This document shows, one piece after another, positions 1-8,987 of a DNA stretch of 64,000 nt. The stretch's first letter is position 1; each line of letters opens with the position of its first letter. The notes beneath the pieces are model-generated. The model saw only the letters and a list, made by a program, of their open reading frames with translations, was not told the origin of the DNA and ran no database searches. The stretch covers positions 62,001 to 126,000 of the forward strand of contig NZ_JAUAOA010000003.1 of the NCBI RefSeq assembly GCF_030542965.1, written 5' to 3'. The DNA is from Azotosporobacter soli. GTDB lineage: Bacteria; Bacillota; Negativicutes; SG130. The position numbers were made by a program, and so were the translations under genes.

Positions 1-2869
1 CAGCCTCCAACGGTTTTTCCCAGGCCGTCTGCAGTTCTTCGAGCAGCAGCGTTTCACCGTTTACGCAGATTTTCCCTTCCGCTTGTGTACGCCCCAGCAG
101 TATCCAGCCTTCCGCCGCAATTTCCTCCGGCGCAACTTCTTCCGCCAGTTCCAAAATCAAACTGCCGTACTCCGGTGCAAACAGAGCCTCCTGCCGCCAC
201 GCGCCGCGCACTTCGACGCCGAGACGGTTGCCGAAGCACATTCTGCTGAGTGCAACGGCAATGCCGCCTTCTCTGACGCTTTGTGCGGCAAGCACCTTAC
301 CGGCGCTCGTCATTTCCTGCACCTTGCGCCAATGGCGCGTCAGCGTCTCCCAAAGAGGAAGCTCATTACCGTCGCGCGGCGCAGGCACAAACGCCAACAA
401 GCTGCCGCTTTTCTTTAACTCTGGCGAGACAATCCTGCCGGCATCCGCGACATTGACCGCGAACGCCGCTAACGTCGGCGGTACATGCAATTCGAGAAAA
501 GTTCCCGACATGCTGTCTTTGCCGCCGATCGCCGGAATGCCGAGACGCCGTTGAACGAGCAGCGCGCCGAGCAGAGCGCTGAACGGTTTGCCCCATTTGC
601 TCGCATCTTGTCCAAGCCGCTCAAAATATTCCTGCAGAGTCAAGCGGATCCTTTGGTATTCTCCGCCCATCGCAACAATTTTGGCCACCGCTTCGACCAG
701 CGCATAAACTGCGCCGTGAAAAGGACTCCAATTCGCAATCTTCGGATTAAAGCCGCAAGTCATCAACGTCGCCGTACTTGTTTCACCGCGCAAAAGAGGT
801 AATTTTGCCGCCATTCCCTCCGCCGGCGTCGCCTGATAACGGCCGCCAAACGGCATCAAGACGCTGTTCGCACCGATGCTGCTGTCAAAGCGTTCTACCA
901 GTCCGCGTTGGCTGCAGGCATTCAAGTCTGCCAAACGCTCTGTCCAAGCCGCCCGCAAGTCAACGTTGCTCGCCTCCGCTTTAAAGTAGTTCGCGCTAAA
1001 TTCCGGCGCGTTCACTTTGACGCGACTTTCCTGACGCGCACCGTTGGTGTCGAGAAAGTCACGGCTTAGATCGACAATCGTATCACCCTGCCAAGTCATG
1101 ACCAGACGCCGTTCTTTGCTTACCACAGCCACAACGGTCGCCTCGAGATTCTCTTCCAGCGCCAGCGCAATAAACGAACTTGCATCTTGCGCAGCAACAA
1201 CCACAGCCATTCTCTCCTGCGATTCGGATATGGCCAGTTCCGTCCCATCCAGACCTTCATATTTTTTCGGCACGGCATCCAGATCGATCCGCAGACCGTC
1301 CGTCAACTCACCGATCGCCACCGCGACACCGCCTGCGCCAAAGTCATTGCAGCGCTTGATCAGACGGCTCGCTTCCGAACGACGAAACAAGCGCTGTATC
1401 TTATGCTCCGTCGGCGCATTTCCCTTTTGCACTTCCGCACCACAAGTCGCCAGCGAATCTTCCGTATGTTCCTTCGAAGAACCGGTCGCTCCGCCGCAAC
1501 CATCGCGACCGGTACGGCCGCCGACTAAAATGACCAAGTCGCCTGCTGCCGGTTTCAAACGCACGACCTGACTGCGCGGCGCGGCCGCGATGACGGCGCC
1601 GATTTCCATTCGTTTGGCGACATAGCCTTCGTCATATACTTCCGTGACCTGTCCGGTTGCCAATCCGATCTGATTGCCGTAAGAACTATAGCCGGCTGCA
1701 GCGCCAGTCGTGATCCTGCGCTGCGACAACTTGCCGGGCAGCGTCTTTGAAACCGGTCGCCTTGGGTCGCCGCTACCGCTGAGGCGCATCGCCTGATAAA
1801 CATAAGAACGGCCCGAGAGAGGGTCGCGAATCGCACCGCCCAGACAAGTAGCCGCGCCGCCGAACGGTTCGATCTCGGTCGGGTGGTTGTGCGTCTCATT
1901 CTTGAACATGACCAGCCATTCTTCTTCCTGCCCGTCGATGAGCGCCGGAACCACGATGCTGCAGGCATTGATTTCTTCCGACTCATCAAGATCCGGGAGT
2001 CGTTTCTCATGGCGCAGCGTTTTCATTCCCATGACGGCGATATCCATCAGGCATACGGCGCGCTCTTGTCCGCCGTAAACGACCTGACGATCCGCAAGAT
2101 ACTCTTCATAAGCCTGGCGGATCGGCTGGCAGCGTTCCCCCTGAGCGAACTCGACATCCGTAATCGCAGTCATAAAAGTCGTATGACGGCAGTGATCCGA
2201 CCAATACGTATCCAGCACCTTGATTTCCGTTACGCTCGGCTCCCTTTTTTCTTCCTTGCTGAAATAAGTCTGGCACAGCTTTAAATCTGCCAGACTCATC
2301 GCCAGTCCCTGTTCCTGTCGCCACTCTTCAAGCGCAGCTTCGCTCCAGAGAGCAAAGCCGCCGATTCGCTCGACCGCTTCCGGCTTGACTTCTTCCGCAC
2401 GTAAATTCAGCGGCTTCTCGAGCGCAGCTTCGCGGCACTCCACCGGATTGATCAGGTAGCTTTTTATCGCTAGCAGCTCTTCCTTCGAAAGACTTCCATA
2501 TAATAAGATGACTTTGGCGCTGCTGACCTGCGGACGTTCCTTTTGCGTCAACAGTTGCACGCACTGCGCCGCCGAATCGGCGCGCTGATCGTACTGCCCC
2601 GGCAAAAATTCGACCGCAAACATCGCATCCGCTTCCGCGCGAGGTATGCATTCATCATAAGCCTTATCCGCCACCGGCTCGGCAAAAACCGTCCATTTTG
2701 CCGCGTGGTATTCCGCTTTGCTCAAGCCCGACATATCATAACGGTTCAGCAGGCGCAGGCCAGCCAACGCTTTTATGCCAAGGTTATCCCTTAAATCGGC
2801 CAACATCCCGCAAGCTTCCACATCAAAGCCCGCTTTCTTTTCGACAAAAACACGGCGTATTTGCTCCAC
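1..2869 (-). CDS. purL: Phosphoribosylformylglycinamidine synthase, single-chain PurL (3' part cut by window edge)
   Basis: FGAM synthase of de novo purine synthesis, converting FGAR, glutamine and ATP to FGAM in the cytoplasm. The frame is open without a break from a GTG at 2869, preceded by AGGAGG at good spacing, to the left edge (956 codons). The family signature TYWSDHCRHTTF sits near residue 225, after the N-terminal domain. The last visible residues (LQTAWEKPLEA) lie about where the AIRS-like core gives way to the C-terminal glutaminase domain, which is outside the window. This is the one-polypeptide form of about 1,250 residues, not the PurL-PurQ-PurS complex (family knowledge). It is divergent from a LysR gene across a 95-bp AT-rich gap. 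Many short frames on both strands here are shadows of this gene. Confidence 0.93.
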   Translation of the reverse strand, partial: MEQIRRVFVEKKAGFDVEACGMLADLRDNLGIKALAGLRLLNRYDMSGLSKAEYHAAKWTVFAEPVADKAYDECIPRAEADAMFAVEFLPGQYDQRADSAAQCVQLLTQKERPQVSSAKVILLYGSLSKEELLAIKSYLINPVECREAALEKPLNLRAEEVKPEAVERIGGFALWSEAALEEWRQEQGLAMSLADLKLCQTYFSKEEKREPSVTEIKVLDTYWSDHCRHTTFMTAITDVEFAQGERCQPIRQAYEEYLADRQVVYGGQERAVCLMDIAVMGMKTLRHEKRLPDLDESEEINACSIVVPALIDGQEEEWLVMFKNETHNHPTEIEPFGGAATCLGGAIRDPLSGRSYVYQAMRLSGSGDPRRPVSKTLPGKLSQRRITTGAAAGYSSYGNQIGLATGQVTEVYDEGYVAKRMEIGAVIAAAPRSQVVRLKPAAGDLVILVGGRTGRDGCGGATGSSKEHTEDSLATCGAEVQKGNAPTEHKIQRLFRRSEASRLIKRCNDFGAGGVAVAIGELTDGLRIDLDAVPKKYEGLDGTELAISESQERMAVVVAAQDASSFIALALEENLEATVVAVVSKERRLVMTWQGDTIVDLSRDFLDTNGARQESRVKVNAPEFSANYFKAEASNVDLRAAWTERLADLNACSQRGLVERFDSSIGANSVLMPFGGRYQATPAEGMAAKLPLLRGETSTATLMTCGFNPKIANWSPFHGAVYALVEAVAKIVAMGGEYQRIRLTLQEYFERLGQDASKWGKPFSALLGALLVQRRLGIPAIGGKDSMSGTFLELHVPPTLAAFAVNVADAGRIVSPELKKSGSLLAFVPAPRDGNELPLWETLTRHWRKVQEMTSAGKVLAAQSVREGGIAVALSRMCFGNRLGVEVRGAWRQEALFAPEYGSLILELAEEVAPEEIAAEGWILLGRTQAEGKICVNGETLLLEELQTAWEKPLEA

Positions 2870-2964
2870 AATACAAACCTCCTCTTGGGTTTCTGCTTTT
2901 ATTGTAGTACAATTAGTTCAATAATAAAAATTAATTTTACTGATCACATTAATAAGGAGTTCTT

Positions 2965-3855
2965 ATGAAAGACGTCAGCTTTGAGTTATACAAAGTTTTT
3001 TATCACGTCGCCTCATTAGGCAGTTTTTCCGCTGCCGCCGCCCGCTTGTTTCTCTCGCAATCGGCGATCAGCCAATCCATTAAATCGCTGGAAGAACAGC
3101 TTGGCGTCCAGCTGCTCTGGCGCAACAGCCGTCAGGTGTCGCTGACGCAGTCCGGCGAACTTCTCTACTCGCATGTGGAGCAAGCCTTTCAACTATTAAA
3201 AACAGGCGAACGCTCTTTGCTCGAATTGACGACCTTGGAACAGGGCGAACTATCAATCGGCGCAAGCGATACGCTTTGCAAATATCACCTGCTCCCTTTT
3301 TTACAGCAGTTTCATCGTCGTTTCCCGCGCATTCGACTTAAGATCATCAGCCGCCCCTCTCCTGTTTGCGTCGACCTGCTGACGAAAGGTCAGGTGGACG
3401 TCGTCGCGGTGAATCTGCCGCATGCCGGTTCTTATCCGCATACGATTTTGCACCATCGCTTTCCGCTTCAGGATGCGTTTGTCGGCGGCCCTCGCTTTCG
3501 TCACCTTCAAGCCCGCGCACTGACGCTTCAAGAGCTCGCGCAGTTACCGCTTCTGACGCTCGAATCCGGCACCGGTACGCGTCGTTTCCTCGACCATCTC
3601 TTCACCAGCCAGGGACTACAGCCTCAGCCGGAGATCGAACTTGACAGTCTCGATCTGTTGCTCGATTTGGCGGAAATCGATCTGGGCATCACTTTCGCCA
3701 GCCGCGAACATCTGAGCAGCCGTCTGAAAAACGAAACGCTGTTTCTCTTGCCCGTCGATACGCCGATTCCGCCGCGCGAATGGGGCCTTTTGGCGCACAG
3801 CCGTCTGCCTCTGCCTCCGGCGGCCCTGGAATTTCTTCGCCTCTTTGAAGGATAA
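2965..3855 (+). CDS. LysR-family transcriptional regulator
   Basis: DNA-binding regulator of 296 residues. Residues 1-65 form the typical LysR winged helix-turn-helix (SFSAAAARLFLSQSAISQSI, then LGVQLLWR). The rest is a periplasmic-binding-protein-like effector domain, with SIGASDTLCKYHLLP at its start. The ATG is preceded by AAGGAG. It is divergent from purL, but LysR proteins often act on a divergent neighbour or themselves, so a link to purine synthesis is only possible. The effector cannot be predicted from sequence. Transcription probably ends at the hairpin immediately after the stop codon. Confidence 0.9.
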   Translation: MKDVSFELYKVFYHVASLGSFSAAAARLFLSQSAISQSIKSLEEQLGVQLLWRNSRQVSLTQSGELLYSHVEQAFQLLKTGERSLLELTTLEQGELSIGASDTLCKYHLLPFLQQFHRRFPRIRLKIISRPSPVCVDLLTKGQVDVVAVNLPHAGSYPHTILHHRFPLQDAFVGGPRFRHLQARALTLQELAQLPLLTLESGTGTRRFLDHLFTSQGLQPQPEIELDSLDLLLDLAEIDLGITFASREHLSSRLKNETLFLLPVDTPIPPREWGLLAHSRLPLPPAALEFLRLFEG

Positions 3856-3856
3856 A

Positions 3857-3890
3857 AAAAGACCCCGGATTATTCCGGGAGTCTTTCTCT
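3857..3890. terminator. Bidirectional terminator between the LysR gene and the 84-residue protein
   Basis: GACCCCGGA and TCCGGGAGTC pair across a TTAT loop with one bulged base. An A-run precedes the hairpin and a T-rich run follows, so it can work in both directions. The stop codon of the minus-strand gene (3870-3872) lies in the loop. Confidence 0.75.
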
Positions 3891-4124
3891 TTCTGTCTTT
3901 TTCTCGTATATTTCCGCTACCTGCTTGTACATATCGCTGTGTTTGAACTGATTGCCGCGCCCTTCCGCTTCTTCCTTCGTGAGCGTGTTAAGCAGATTGT
4001 ACATCTCATGCATGATCTGAGGGATCGCTTCGAGTTTGATGATGCCGCGCTCTTCCGCGGCTTTTAGAGCCAGCCGGGCATAACCAAGAGCCTGCGAACG
4101 CGTATATTCCGGTTGCACAAACAT
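3870..4124 (-). CDS. Small hypothetical protein, 84 residues
   Basis: I do not recognise the family. The ATG at 4124 is chosen because AAAGGAGG lies eight bases before it. A longer frame starting upstream would place that ribosome site inside coding sequence. The protein (MFVQPEYTRSQALGYA...) is soluble, mostly helical and charged, with no signal peptide, membrane segment or cysteine pair. It ends in a shared terminator hairpin. The good ribosome site and coherent amphipathic helices argue that it is real. Confidence 0.65.
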   Translation of the reverse strand: MFVQPEYTRSQALGYARLALKAAEERGIIKLEAIPQIMHEMYNLLNTLTKEEAEGRGNQFKHSDMYKQVAEIYEKKTERERLPE

Positions 4125-4227
4125 AGCCGTCGCCTCCTTTACCACCAAGCACTTCTTACCTTTAGTATACTCTAGCATGTCGATTTCCACAAGAATATGC
4201 AGAAAATTCCATCTATGTTTTTCAAAG

Positions 4228-4259
4228 AAAAAGCAGCCTGCCTCGCAGACTGCTTTTTC
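4228..4259. terminator. Terminator after speD
   Basis: The inverted repeat AAAAAGCAG...CTGCTTTTT, with an inner CTGC/GCAG pairing, starts one base past the speD stop and has T-runs on both sides. Confidence 0.75.
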
Positions 4260-5072
4260 TCATACCTTGGGAATATTCCGGCCGTAGAATATCTCGGCCA
4301 TTTCGCGTTTCAGGCTTTGCTTTATCTTTTTCTTTTCACCCGGCAACAGTTCGCTCTTCGCCGTACCGAATAAATAATTATCCAAGTCAAATTCTTTCAA
4401 CAGCATTTTCGTGTGAAAAATATTTTCCTGATACACATTCACATCGATCATTTGATACTGCTCGCGCGTTTCCGGTTTGATGTAATTTTGGATCGAATTG
4501 ATTTTGTGATCGATGTAATATTTTTTGCCGTTTACGTCGCGTGTAAAACCGCGCACGCGATAATCGACGATTGCGATGTCCGCGGAAAAACAGGAGAGCA
4601 AGTAGTTAAGCGCTTTGAGCGGCGAGATTTCGCCGCAGGTCGATACGTCAATATCGGCCCGGAATGTGCTGATACCCGCTTCCGGATGGCTCTCCGGATA
4701 GGTGTGCACCGTGATATGGCTCTTGTCGAGATGGGCTACGACCGCCTCCGATTTCGGATCTTCCGGCGCGGCTTCTCCATTCCCCTCCGCCTCTTCAACC
4801 TTGCCTTCTGAGATCAGCACGGTCACACTGGCGCCCTGCGGATCATAGTCCTGTTTTGCAATGTTGAGAATGTTCGCCCCGATCATATGCGTAACTTCCG
4901 TCAAAATCCTGGTCAATCGTTCTGCATTGTACTCTTCATCGATGTACTCGATATAAGCCTGACGATGTTCCGGACTTTTGGCATAACAGATATCGTACAT
5001 ATTGAAACTGAGGGTCTTCGTCAAATTATTGAACCCATACAGCTTGAGTTTTTTGAAGGACTTGATTTCCAA
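4260..5072 (-). CDS. speD: S-adenosylmethionine decarboxylase proenzyme, Escherichia coli SpeD type
   Basis: Makes decarboxylated SAM, the aminopropyl donor for spermidine. The 270 residues align closely with the long enterobacterial SpeD class: [16 protein letters not shown] near the start, [20 protein letters not shown], and [22 protein letters not shown] near the end. The self-cleavage site is in HLDKSH, with Ser118 expected to become the pyruvoyl group. An acidic stretch at about 88-107 precedes it. The start appears to be TTG at 5072 with AAGGTGAG upstream. A promoter TTTACA-17 bp-TACTAT lies in the 88-bp gap upstream. No spermidine synthase gene is nearby. The long class differs from the short Bacillus SpeH type. 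Confidence 0.95.
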   Translation of the reverse strand: MEIKSFKKLKLYGFNNLTKTLSFNMYDICYAKSPEHRQAYIEYIDEEYNAERLTRILTEVTHMIGANILNIAKQDYDPQGASVTVLISEGKVEEAEGNGEAAPEDPKSEAVVAHLDKSHITVHTYPESHPEAGISTFRADIDVSTCGEISPLKALNYLLSCFSADIAIVDYRVRGFTRDVNGKKYYIDHKINSIQNYIKPETREQYQMIDVNVYQENIFHTKMLLKEFDLDNYLFGTAKSELLPGEKKKIKQSLKREMAEIFYGRNIPKV

Positions 5073-5109
5073 TTTTTTCTCACCTTACTTTATCAGAATC
5101 GAATTTCAA

Positions 5110-5140
5110 TATTACATATAGTATACTAGTTCCTTCTCGC
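5110..5140 (-). promoter_or_regulatory. Probable sigma-A promoter of speD
   Basis: Reading on the minus strand, TTTACA is followed by a 17-base spacer and TACTAT, just upstream of the speD ribosome site. Seen by eye only. Confidence 0.55.
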
Positions 5141-5160
5141 TGTAAATAGGTGCAAAAAAA

Positions 5161-5637
5161 TTATCTGCAGAGAAGCTTTGCCGCGACCTTTACGACTATT
5201 TTTTTCACCTTTAGCGGCTCTGTAAGCGCACAGCCCGGACGATGCACTTCGCCCGGCCAGAATATGCCATAACGGTCTGATTCGAGTAATATTTCACTTT
5301 CACCTGTCGGCGGTCGAAAAAATAGCAAATCCGCCTCTGCCAGCCGATCTTCCTCGACGACAAGATCATCGCCCGCCGGACGCCAACCGATGATTTCCAC
5401 ACCGCGTCCGAGACACTGAATATCGAGATAACGCTGATGGGCTTCCGGCCGTTTGTCTTTCCACGGTTCGGTTTCATATTCAGAAACGGAGACGAAGATA
5501 TCTTCCCCCTGGATCAGATGCTTCCCAAGCGGCAACGCCGCCAAATCCGTCCTGGCCAGATAGTCAAGACCGGTCACCAACGCCGCCGGCAGCCACTGCC
5601 TGTCACGCTCCAGTTCATGCAATACGCCAAAGATCAT
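5161..5637 (-). CDS. YhcH/YjgK/YiaL-family protein
   Basis: A 158-residue protein of the YhcH/YjgK/YiaL (DUF386) family, cupin-like beta proteins linked in other bacteria to sialic acid or sugar-acid use. Family features are HLIQGEDIFVSVSEYET, RPEAHQRYLDIQ and the late GIFWPGEVHRPG, whose His and Glu residues probably bind metal. It lies 70 bp after panD on the same strand, with no clear terminator between, so it may be the last gene of that operon. No sugar-catabolic genes are nearby, so the substrate is unknown. Confidence 0.85.
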   Translation of the reverse strand: MIFGVLHELERDRQWLPAALVTGLDYLARTDLAALPLGKHLIQGEDIFVSVSEYETEPWKDKRPEAHQRYLDIQCLGRGVEIIGWRPAGDDLVVEEDRLAEADLLFFRPPTGESEILLESDRYGIFWPGEVHRPGCALTEPLKVKKIVVKVAAKLLCR

Positions 5638-5707
5638 AGCAAGTTCCCCCTTGTCCTTTTATCAGGAAAGTTCGACTCGCTCTGCCGCTTCACCTGCCTG
5701 AAGACGC

Positions 5708-6091
5708 TTAGACGCTGTCGCCGTGAATTTCGCTTCGCCTGATTTCGCCGATCGCGTTGTTTTCATTTAGAAGCACGACAGTAGGCCGGAAGCTTTTCGC
5801 CTCGCTTTCCTCCATTAACGCATACGCCATGATAATCACGATGTCGCCCGGCTGCGCCCAGCGCGCCGCCGCTCCATTCAGGCAGATGACCCCAGAATTG
5901 CGTGGCCCCTTGATCGCGTATGTCTCCAAACGGCTGCCATTGTTGTTGTTGACGACCTGCACCCGTTCATTGGCGAAAATTCCGGCCGCCTCCAACAGAT
6001 CTTCCGCAATCGTGATGCTGCCGACATAATTCAGATTGGCTTCCGTAACCGTCGCGCAGTGCAGTTTCGCTTTCAGCAAGGTTAATAACAT
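5708..6091 (-). CDS. panD: Aspartate 1-decarboxylase proenzyme
   Basis: Makes beta-alanine from aspartate for pantothenate synthesis. The 127 residues match the usual length. The protein is made as a proenzyme cleaved between Gly24 and Ser25 in YVGSITI to form the pyruvoyl cofactor. [19 protein letters not shown] is the other conserved block. The start overlaps the end of panC by 10 bases, so translation is probably coupled. GGGAGGG lies eight bases upstream. It is the last pan gene of the operon. Confidence 0.96.
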   Translation of the reverse strand: MLLTLLKAKLHCATVTEANLNYVGSITIAEDLLEAAGIFANERVQVVNNNNGSRLETYAIKGPRNSGVICLNGAAARWAQPGDIVIIMAYALMEESEAKSFRPTVVLLNENNAIGEIRRSEIHGDSV

Positions 6092-6945
6092 CCTTCAGTC
6101 CCTCCCAGAATCAGATTATCAATCAGACGCGTTGCGCCAAAACGCACGGCAAGCGCAACAATTGCCTGGCCAGCCACAGTTTCCGTTTTCGCCAAATCCG
6201 GATACGAATACACTTCAACATAATCGATGACGGCCAGCGTTTCTTTGCTAAGCTCCTCCAGAATCAGTTGCTTGAGTTCCTGAACACTGCGTCTTCCGGC
6301 AGCAAATTCTTGCTTCGCTAAAGCCAAGCTGCGTGAAAGGCTCAACGCAGCCTGACGCTCTTTGGCGTTAAGATAGGCATTGCGCGAACTCAACGCAAGC
6401 CCGTCCGCTTCCCGAACGATCGGTACAACTTCGATTTCCAGCGCCATATTCAGATCCGCCGCCATACGTTTTAAGACAAGCACCTGCTGCGCATCTTTTT
6501 GCCCGAAGAAGGCCACATCCGGCTGGACGATGTTAAACAGCTTGGTCACCACTGTCGCTACGCCGCGAAAATGTCCCGGACGCGATTTGCCGCAGAGCAA
6601 ATCGGTAATCCCGAGAACATCGACCTGCGTCGCATACCCAGTCGGATACATCTCTTCCACCCGCGGCAAAAAGAGCGCCGCCACGCCGACGGCGGCAGCT
6701 TTTCGCGCATCACCCTCGCTGTCGCGCGGATAAGCTGCCAAATCCTCATTGACGCCGAATTGCATCGGATTGACGAAAATGCTTGCCACGACGATGTCGC
6801 AGCGTTCGCCCGCCTTGTGAAAAAGCTCCTGATGCCCTTGATGCAAGGCGCCCATTGTGGGCACAAATCCGATTGTTTTTCCCGCCCCGCGCTGTTCTCT
6901 CACAAACTGCCTCATTTCTGCAATCGTTTCAATTATTTTCATCAT
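6082..6945 (-). CDS. panC: Pantothenate synthetase
   Basis: ATP-dependent condensation of pantoate with beta-alanine. The 287 residues show the nucleotidyltransferase signatures: [13 protein letters not shown] near residue 26 (HxGH-type ATP site), [18 protein letters not shown] and the KMSKS-like LSSRNAYL. Two adjacent ATGs (6945 and 6942) are possible; AGGAGA precedes them. It sits 11 bases after panB and overlaps panD. Confidence 0.97.
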   Translation of the reverse strand: MMKIIETIAEMRQFVREQRGAGKTIGFVPTMGALHQGHQELFHKAGERCDIVVASIFVNPMQFGVNEDLAAYPRDSEGDARKAAAVGVAALFLPRVEEMYPTGYATQVDVLGITDLLCGKSRPGHFRGVATVVTKLFNIVQPDVAFFGQKDAQQVLVLKRMAADLNMALEIEVVPIVREADGLALSSRNAYLNAKERQAALSLSRSLALAKQEFAAGRRSVQELKQLILEELSKETLAVIDYVEVYSYPDLAKTETVAGQAIVALAVRFGATRLIDNLILGGTEGCY

Positions 6946-6956
6946 CGCGCATCTCC

Positions 6957-7790
6957 TTAATACAGTTTTTCCAAAATACCGTCATCCATCATAAAACCGT
7001 GTTCCGGTGCCGGAAATGCCCTCTGCGACACTTCATCGCGGTATGCGGCGACAGCCTGAGCCGCCTGAACATGAAGCGTCGCGTACTGTTTGACGAATTT
7101 GGGCGTAAAACCATCGTACATGCCGAGCAGATCCTGCGTCACCAGCACCTGTCCGTCGCAGTCGCAACCGGCGCCGATGCCGATTGTCGGAATCGGGAGC
7201 GCCGCGGTAATCCGTTTCGCCAAAGCAGACGGCACGCATTCCAAGACCAGCGAAAAGGCACCGCACTCCGCAAGCAGCCTGGCATCATCGAGCATTTTTT
7301 GCGCAGCCGCCTCATCCTTGCCCTGCACACGAAAACCGCCCAGCGCATGCACCGATTGCGGCGTCAGTCCCAGATGACCGACGACCGGAATTCCGGCGGC
7401 GACAATCGCCCTTACGGCATCGGCGACCTCTTTGCCCCCTTCCAATTTTACCGCCTGCGCACCGCCTTCCTTGATCAGACGCCCTGCATTCTTGAGTGCT
7501 TCCTGCGGCGATATCTGATACGACATGAACGGCATATCCGCTACCACCATCGCCCGCTGTGCGCCGCGGCATACCGCCTTGACATGATGAATAATATCTT
7601 CCATCGTTACCGGCAGCGTCGAGTCATACCCCAACACCACGTTACCCAACGAATCACCGACCAAAAGCATATCGATCCCCGCGCCATCAAGCATCTGCGC
7701 CATCGAAAAATCATAGGCCGTCAGCATCGTAATCGGCGTCCCCGCTGTTTTTCTCTCTCGTATCGTTGTCGTCGTCACCCGCTTATTCAT
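6957..7790 (-). CDS. panB: 3-methyl-2-oxobutanoate hydroxymethyltransferase
   Basis: First committed step of pantoate synthesis: transfers a hydroxymethyl group from methylene-tetrahydrofolate to ketoisovalerate, giving ketopantoate. The 277 residues carry LTAYDFSMAQMLDGAGIDMLLVGDSLGNVVLGY, with the metal-binding DS, and the conserved VKLEGG and GHLGLTPQSVHALGGF. The ribosome site AAAGGAGG is six bases upstream of ATG. It begins one base after the DUF2520 gene ends, so the two are translated together. Confidence 0.97.
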   Translation of the reverse strand: MNKRVTTTTIRERKTAGTPITMLTAYDFSMAQMLDGAGIDMLLVGDSLGNVVLGYDSTLPVTMEDIIHHVKAVCRGAQRAMVVADMPFMSYQISPQEALKNAGRLIKEGGAQAVKLEGGKEVADAVRAIVAAGIPVVGHLGLTPQSVHALGGFRVQGKDEAAAQKMLDDARLLAECGAFSLVLECVPSALAKRITAALPIPTIGIGAGCDCDGQVLVTQDLLGMYDGFTPKFVKQYATLHVQAAQAVAAYRDEVSQRAFPAPEHGFMMDDGILEKLY

Positions 7791-7791
7791 T

Positions 7792-8664
7792 TCAAATCCT
7801 CCTTTGATTTTCTAGCAGTCCGGCAATTTCTTTGCAAACGTCTGTCGTAAGGCGCTGCTTCTCAACAAGCGGCGCCAATGCGCCGCGGCCCAGCACCTGA
7901 TAAATTTCCCGCTCCAACCCATCCGGCAGTACCGCCAAATGCGCCGCTACCGTCGCCGCATCGCCGCGGCTGATCGGTCCGGTTAAGGCTTTTTCCGTAC
8001 CGACGCGCTGCAAATTCAACACAGTCCCCCGAATAAGAGGCAGCAGCGCAGGCAGCGCGTCTGCTTCTGCAAGGCCAAATTCGCCGTAGCGTCTCACCGC
8101 CCACTGCACAAGTACGACCAGATAATTGGAAACCATGCAAGCCGCCGCATGGTAGCGCGAACGCTCTGTTTCCGGCAGTTGAAACGCCCGACCGTCCAGC
8201 ATTTCAACCAACCTCCCGGCACACGCGCACGCCTCCGGATCGCCGTCTATGGCAAAAAAGACATTCTGAAATGCCTCCTTCGCTTCACCTCCGGCAAAAG
8301 TCTGCAGCGGATGCAGGCAGCCGAGGCTCGCCGGGCCGCCTGCCAAAGAAGCAAGCGGTTCGCCGCCAAGCGCGCCCGCCATGTGCAGTACGCTCTGCCC
8401 TTCGCGCAGACAGCCTGCGCTGCGCAATTCTTCCGCCACATCAGCGATAACCGCGTCCGGAGTTGCCAGCAGCACAACGTCAGCCAGCGCCGCGGCTTCG
8501 GCGGCGCAATTCGTCACCGTCGCCCCCACTTCCTGAGCCAGGCGCTCCGCACAGGAGCGACGCCGACTGAAAACAGCCGCGATATCGCAGCCCGAAATCT
8601 GCAAAGCGCGCGCCAACGCGCTGCCAACTTTTCCAGCGCCAATGACGGCAATGGTTAACGTCAC
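7792..8664 (-). CDS. Rossmann-fold DUF2520 protein, candidate ketopantoate reductase
   Basis: NAD(P)-binding protein of 290 residues. The start is taken as GTG at 8664 because GGGAGG lies nine bases before it; an upstream in-frame start would run through the terminator hairpin. Residues 2-20 (TLTIAVIGAGKVGSALARAL) are a dinucleotide-binding GxGxxG motif, and the second half is a helical DUF2520 domain (RYHAAACMVSNYLVVLVQWAV). It is the first gene of the panBCD operon, one base from panB. No panE is seen in the window, and the fold matches 6-phosphogluconate-dehydrogenase-like enzymes such as PanE. Ketopantoate reduction is therefore plausible, but it is inferred from position, not shown. Confidence 0.85.
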   Translation of the reverse strand: MTLTIAVIGAGKVGSALARALQISGCDIAAVFSRRRSCAERLAQEVGATVTNCAAEAAALADVVLLATPDAVIADVAEELRSAGCLREGQSVLHMAGALGGEPLASLAGGPASLGCLHPLQTFAGGEAKEAFQNVFFAIDGDPEACACAGRLVEMLDGRAFQLPETERSRYHAAACMVSNYLVVLVQWAVRRYGEFGLAEADALPALLPLIRGTVLNLQRVGTEKALTGPISRGDAATVAAHLAVLPDGLEREIYQVLGRGALAPLVEKQRLTTDVCKEIAGLLENQRRI

Positions 8665-8689
8665 TTTTCTTCGCCTCCCTCTTCGCAAT

Positions 8690-8725
8690 AAAAAAAGCCT
8701 TTCCGACGCACTACGTCCGAAAGGC
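8690..8725 (-). terminator. Terminator of the 6S-like RNA
   Basis: GCCTTTCGGACG pairs with CGTCGGAAAGGC around a short loop with one mismatch, followed on the minus strand by seven T. It lies 26 bases before the DUF2520 start codon. Confidence 0.8.
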
Positions 8726-8884
8726 ACAGAAAAATCCTGCAACACCTCCCGTCCCAGTCTGTCTTACAGATCCAAGCGGTTATTTGGTCACACGCGAAAA
8801 GCTTTTACTTGTCTGACCCGCAGCCGCACTGCCGCAGTGCGATTCCCTAAGGATATCACCCGCATCGTTGTCAGGCCTAAGGTC
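8690..8884 (-). ncRNA. ssrS: Probable 6S RNA (SsrS-like)
   Basis: A transcript of about 195 bases predicted from a strong promoter (TTGTCG, 17 bp, TACTAT; 8891-8919) to an intrinsic terminator at 8690-8725. Its ends pair: CCTGACAAC (8867-8875) with GTTGCAGG (8736-8743), one bulge. The stretch TGATATCCTTAG at 8847-8858 resembles the 5' side of the central bubble in Firmicute 6S RNAs as I remember them. A long irregular hairpin can fold between. The alternative is a cis-acting leader of the downstream DUF2520-pan operon, because readthrough would enter it. Part of the middle also recalls a cobalamin riboswitch, but the 3' B12-box is missing. Confidence 0.55.
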
Positions 8885-8890
8885 AACTAG

Positions 8891-8919
8891 ATAGTACCAC
8901 AGACACTCCGTTCCGACAA
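8891..8919 (-). promoter_or_regulatory. Sigma-A promoter of the 6S-like RNA
   Basis: TTGTCG (8919-8914), spacer of 17, TACTAT (8896-8891) on the minus strand. A weaker plus-strand promoter for the DUF4870 gene lies back to back with it. Confidence 0.6.
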
Positions 8920-8987
8920 GTATTTTTACGCTATACAAAATGCTGCCGATAAATGTTACAATAAAGGGGAGATAAGGAGGTGCCTTA

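Noticed and set aside
54-2800. Several frames of 60-175 codons on both strands in the first 2.8 kb
   Set aside because: All lie across the uninterrupted purL frame, which has no stop in the window; they match no family and are shadows.
8740-8880. Cobalamin riboswitch in the 6S-like region
   Set aside because: GGGAATCGC followed by a stem is similar, but the B12 box and the CCCGC segment are absent.
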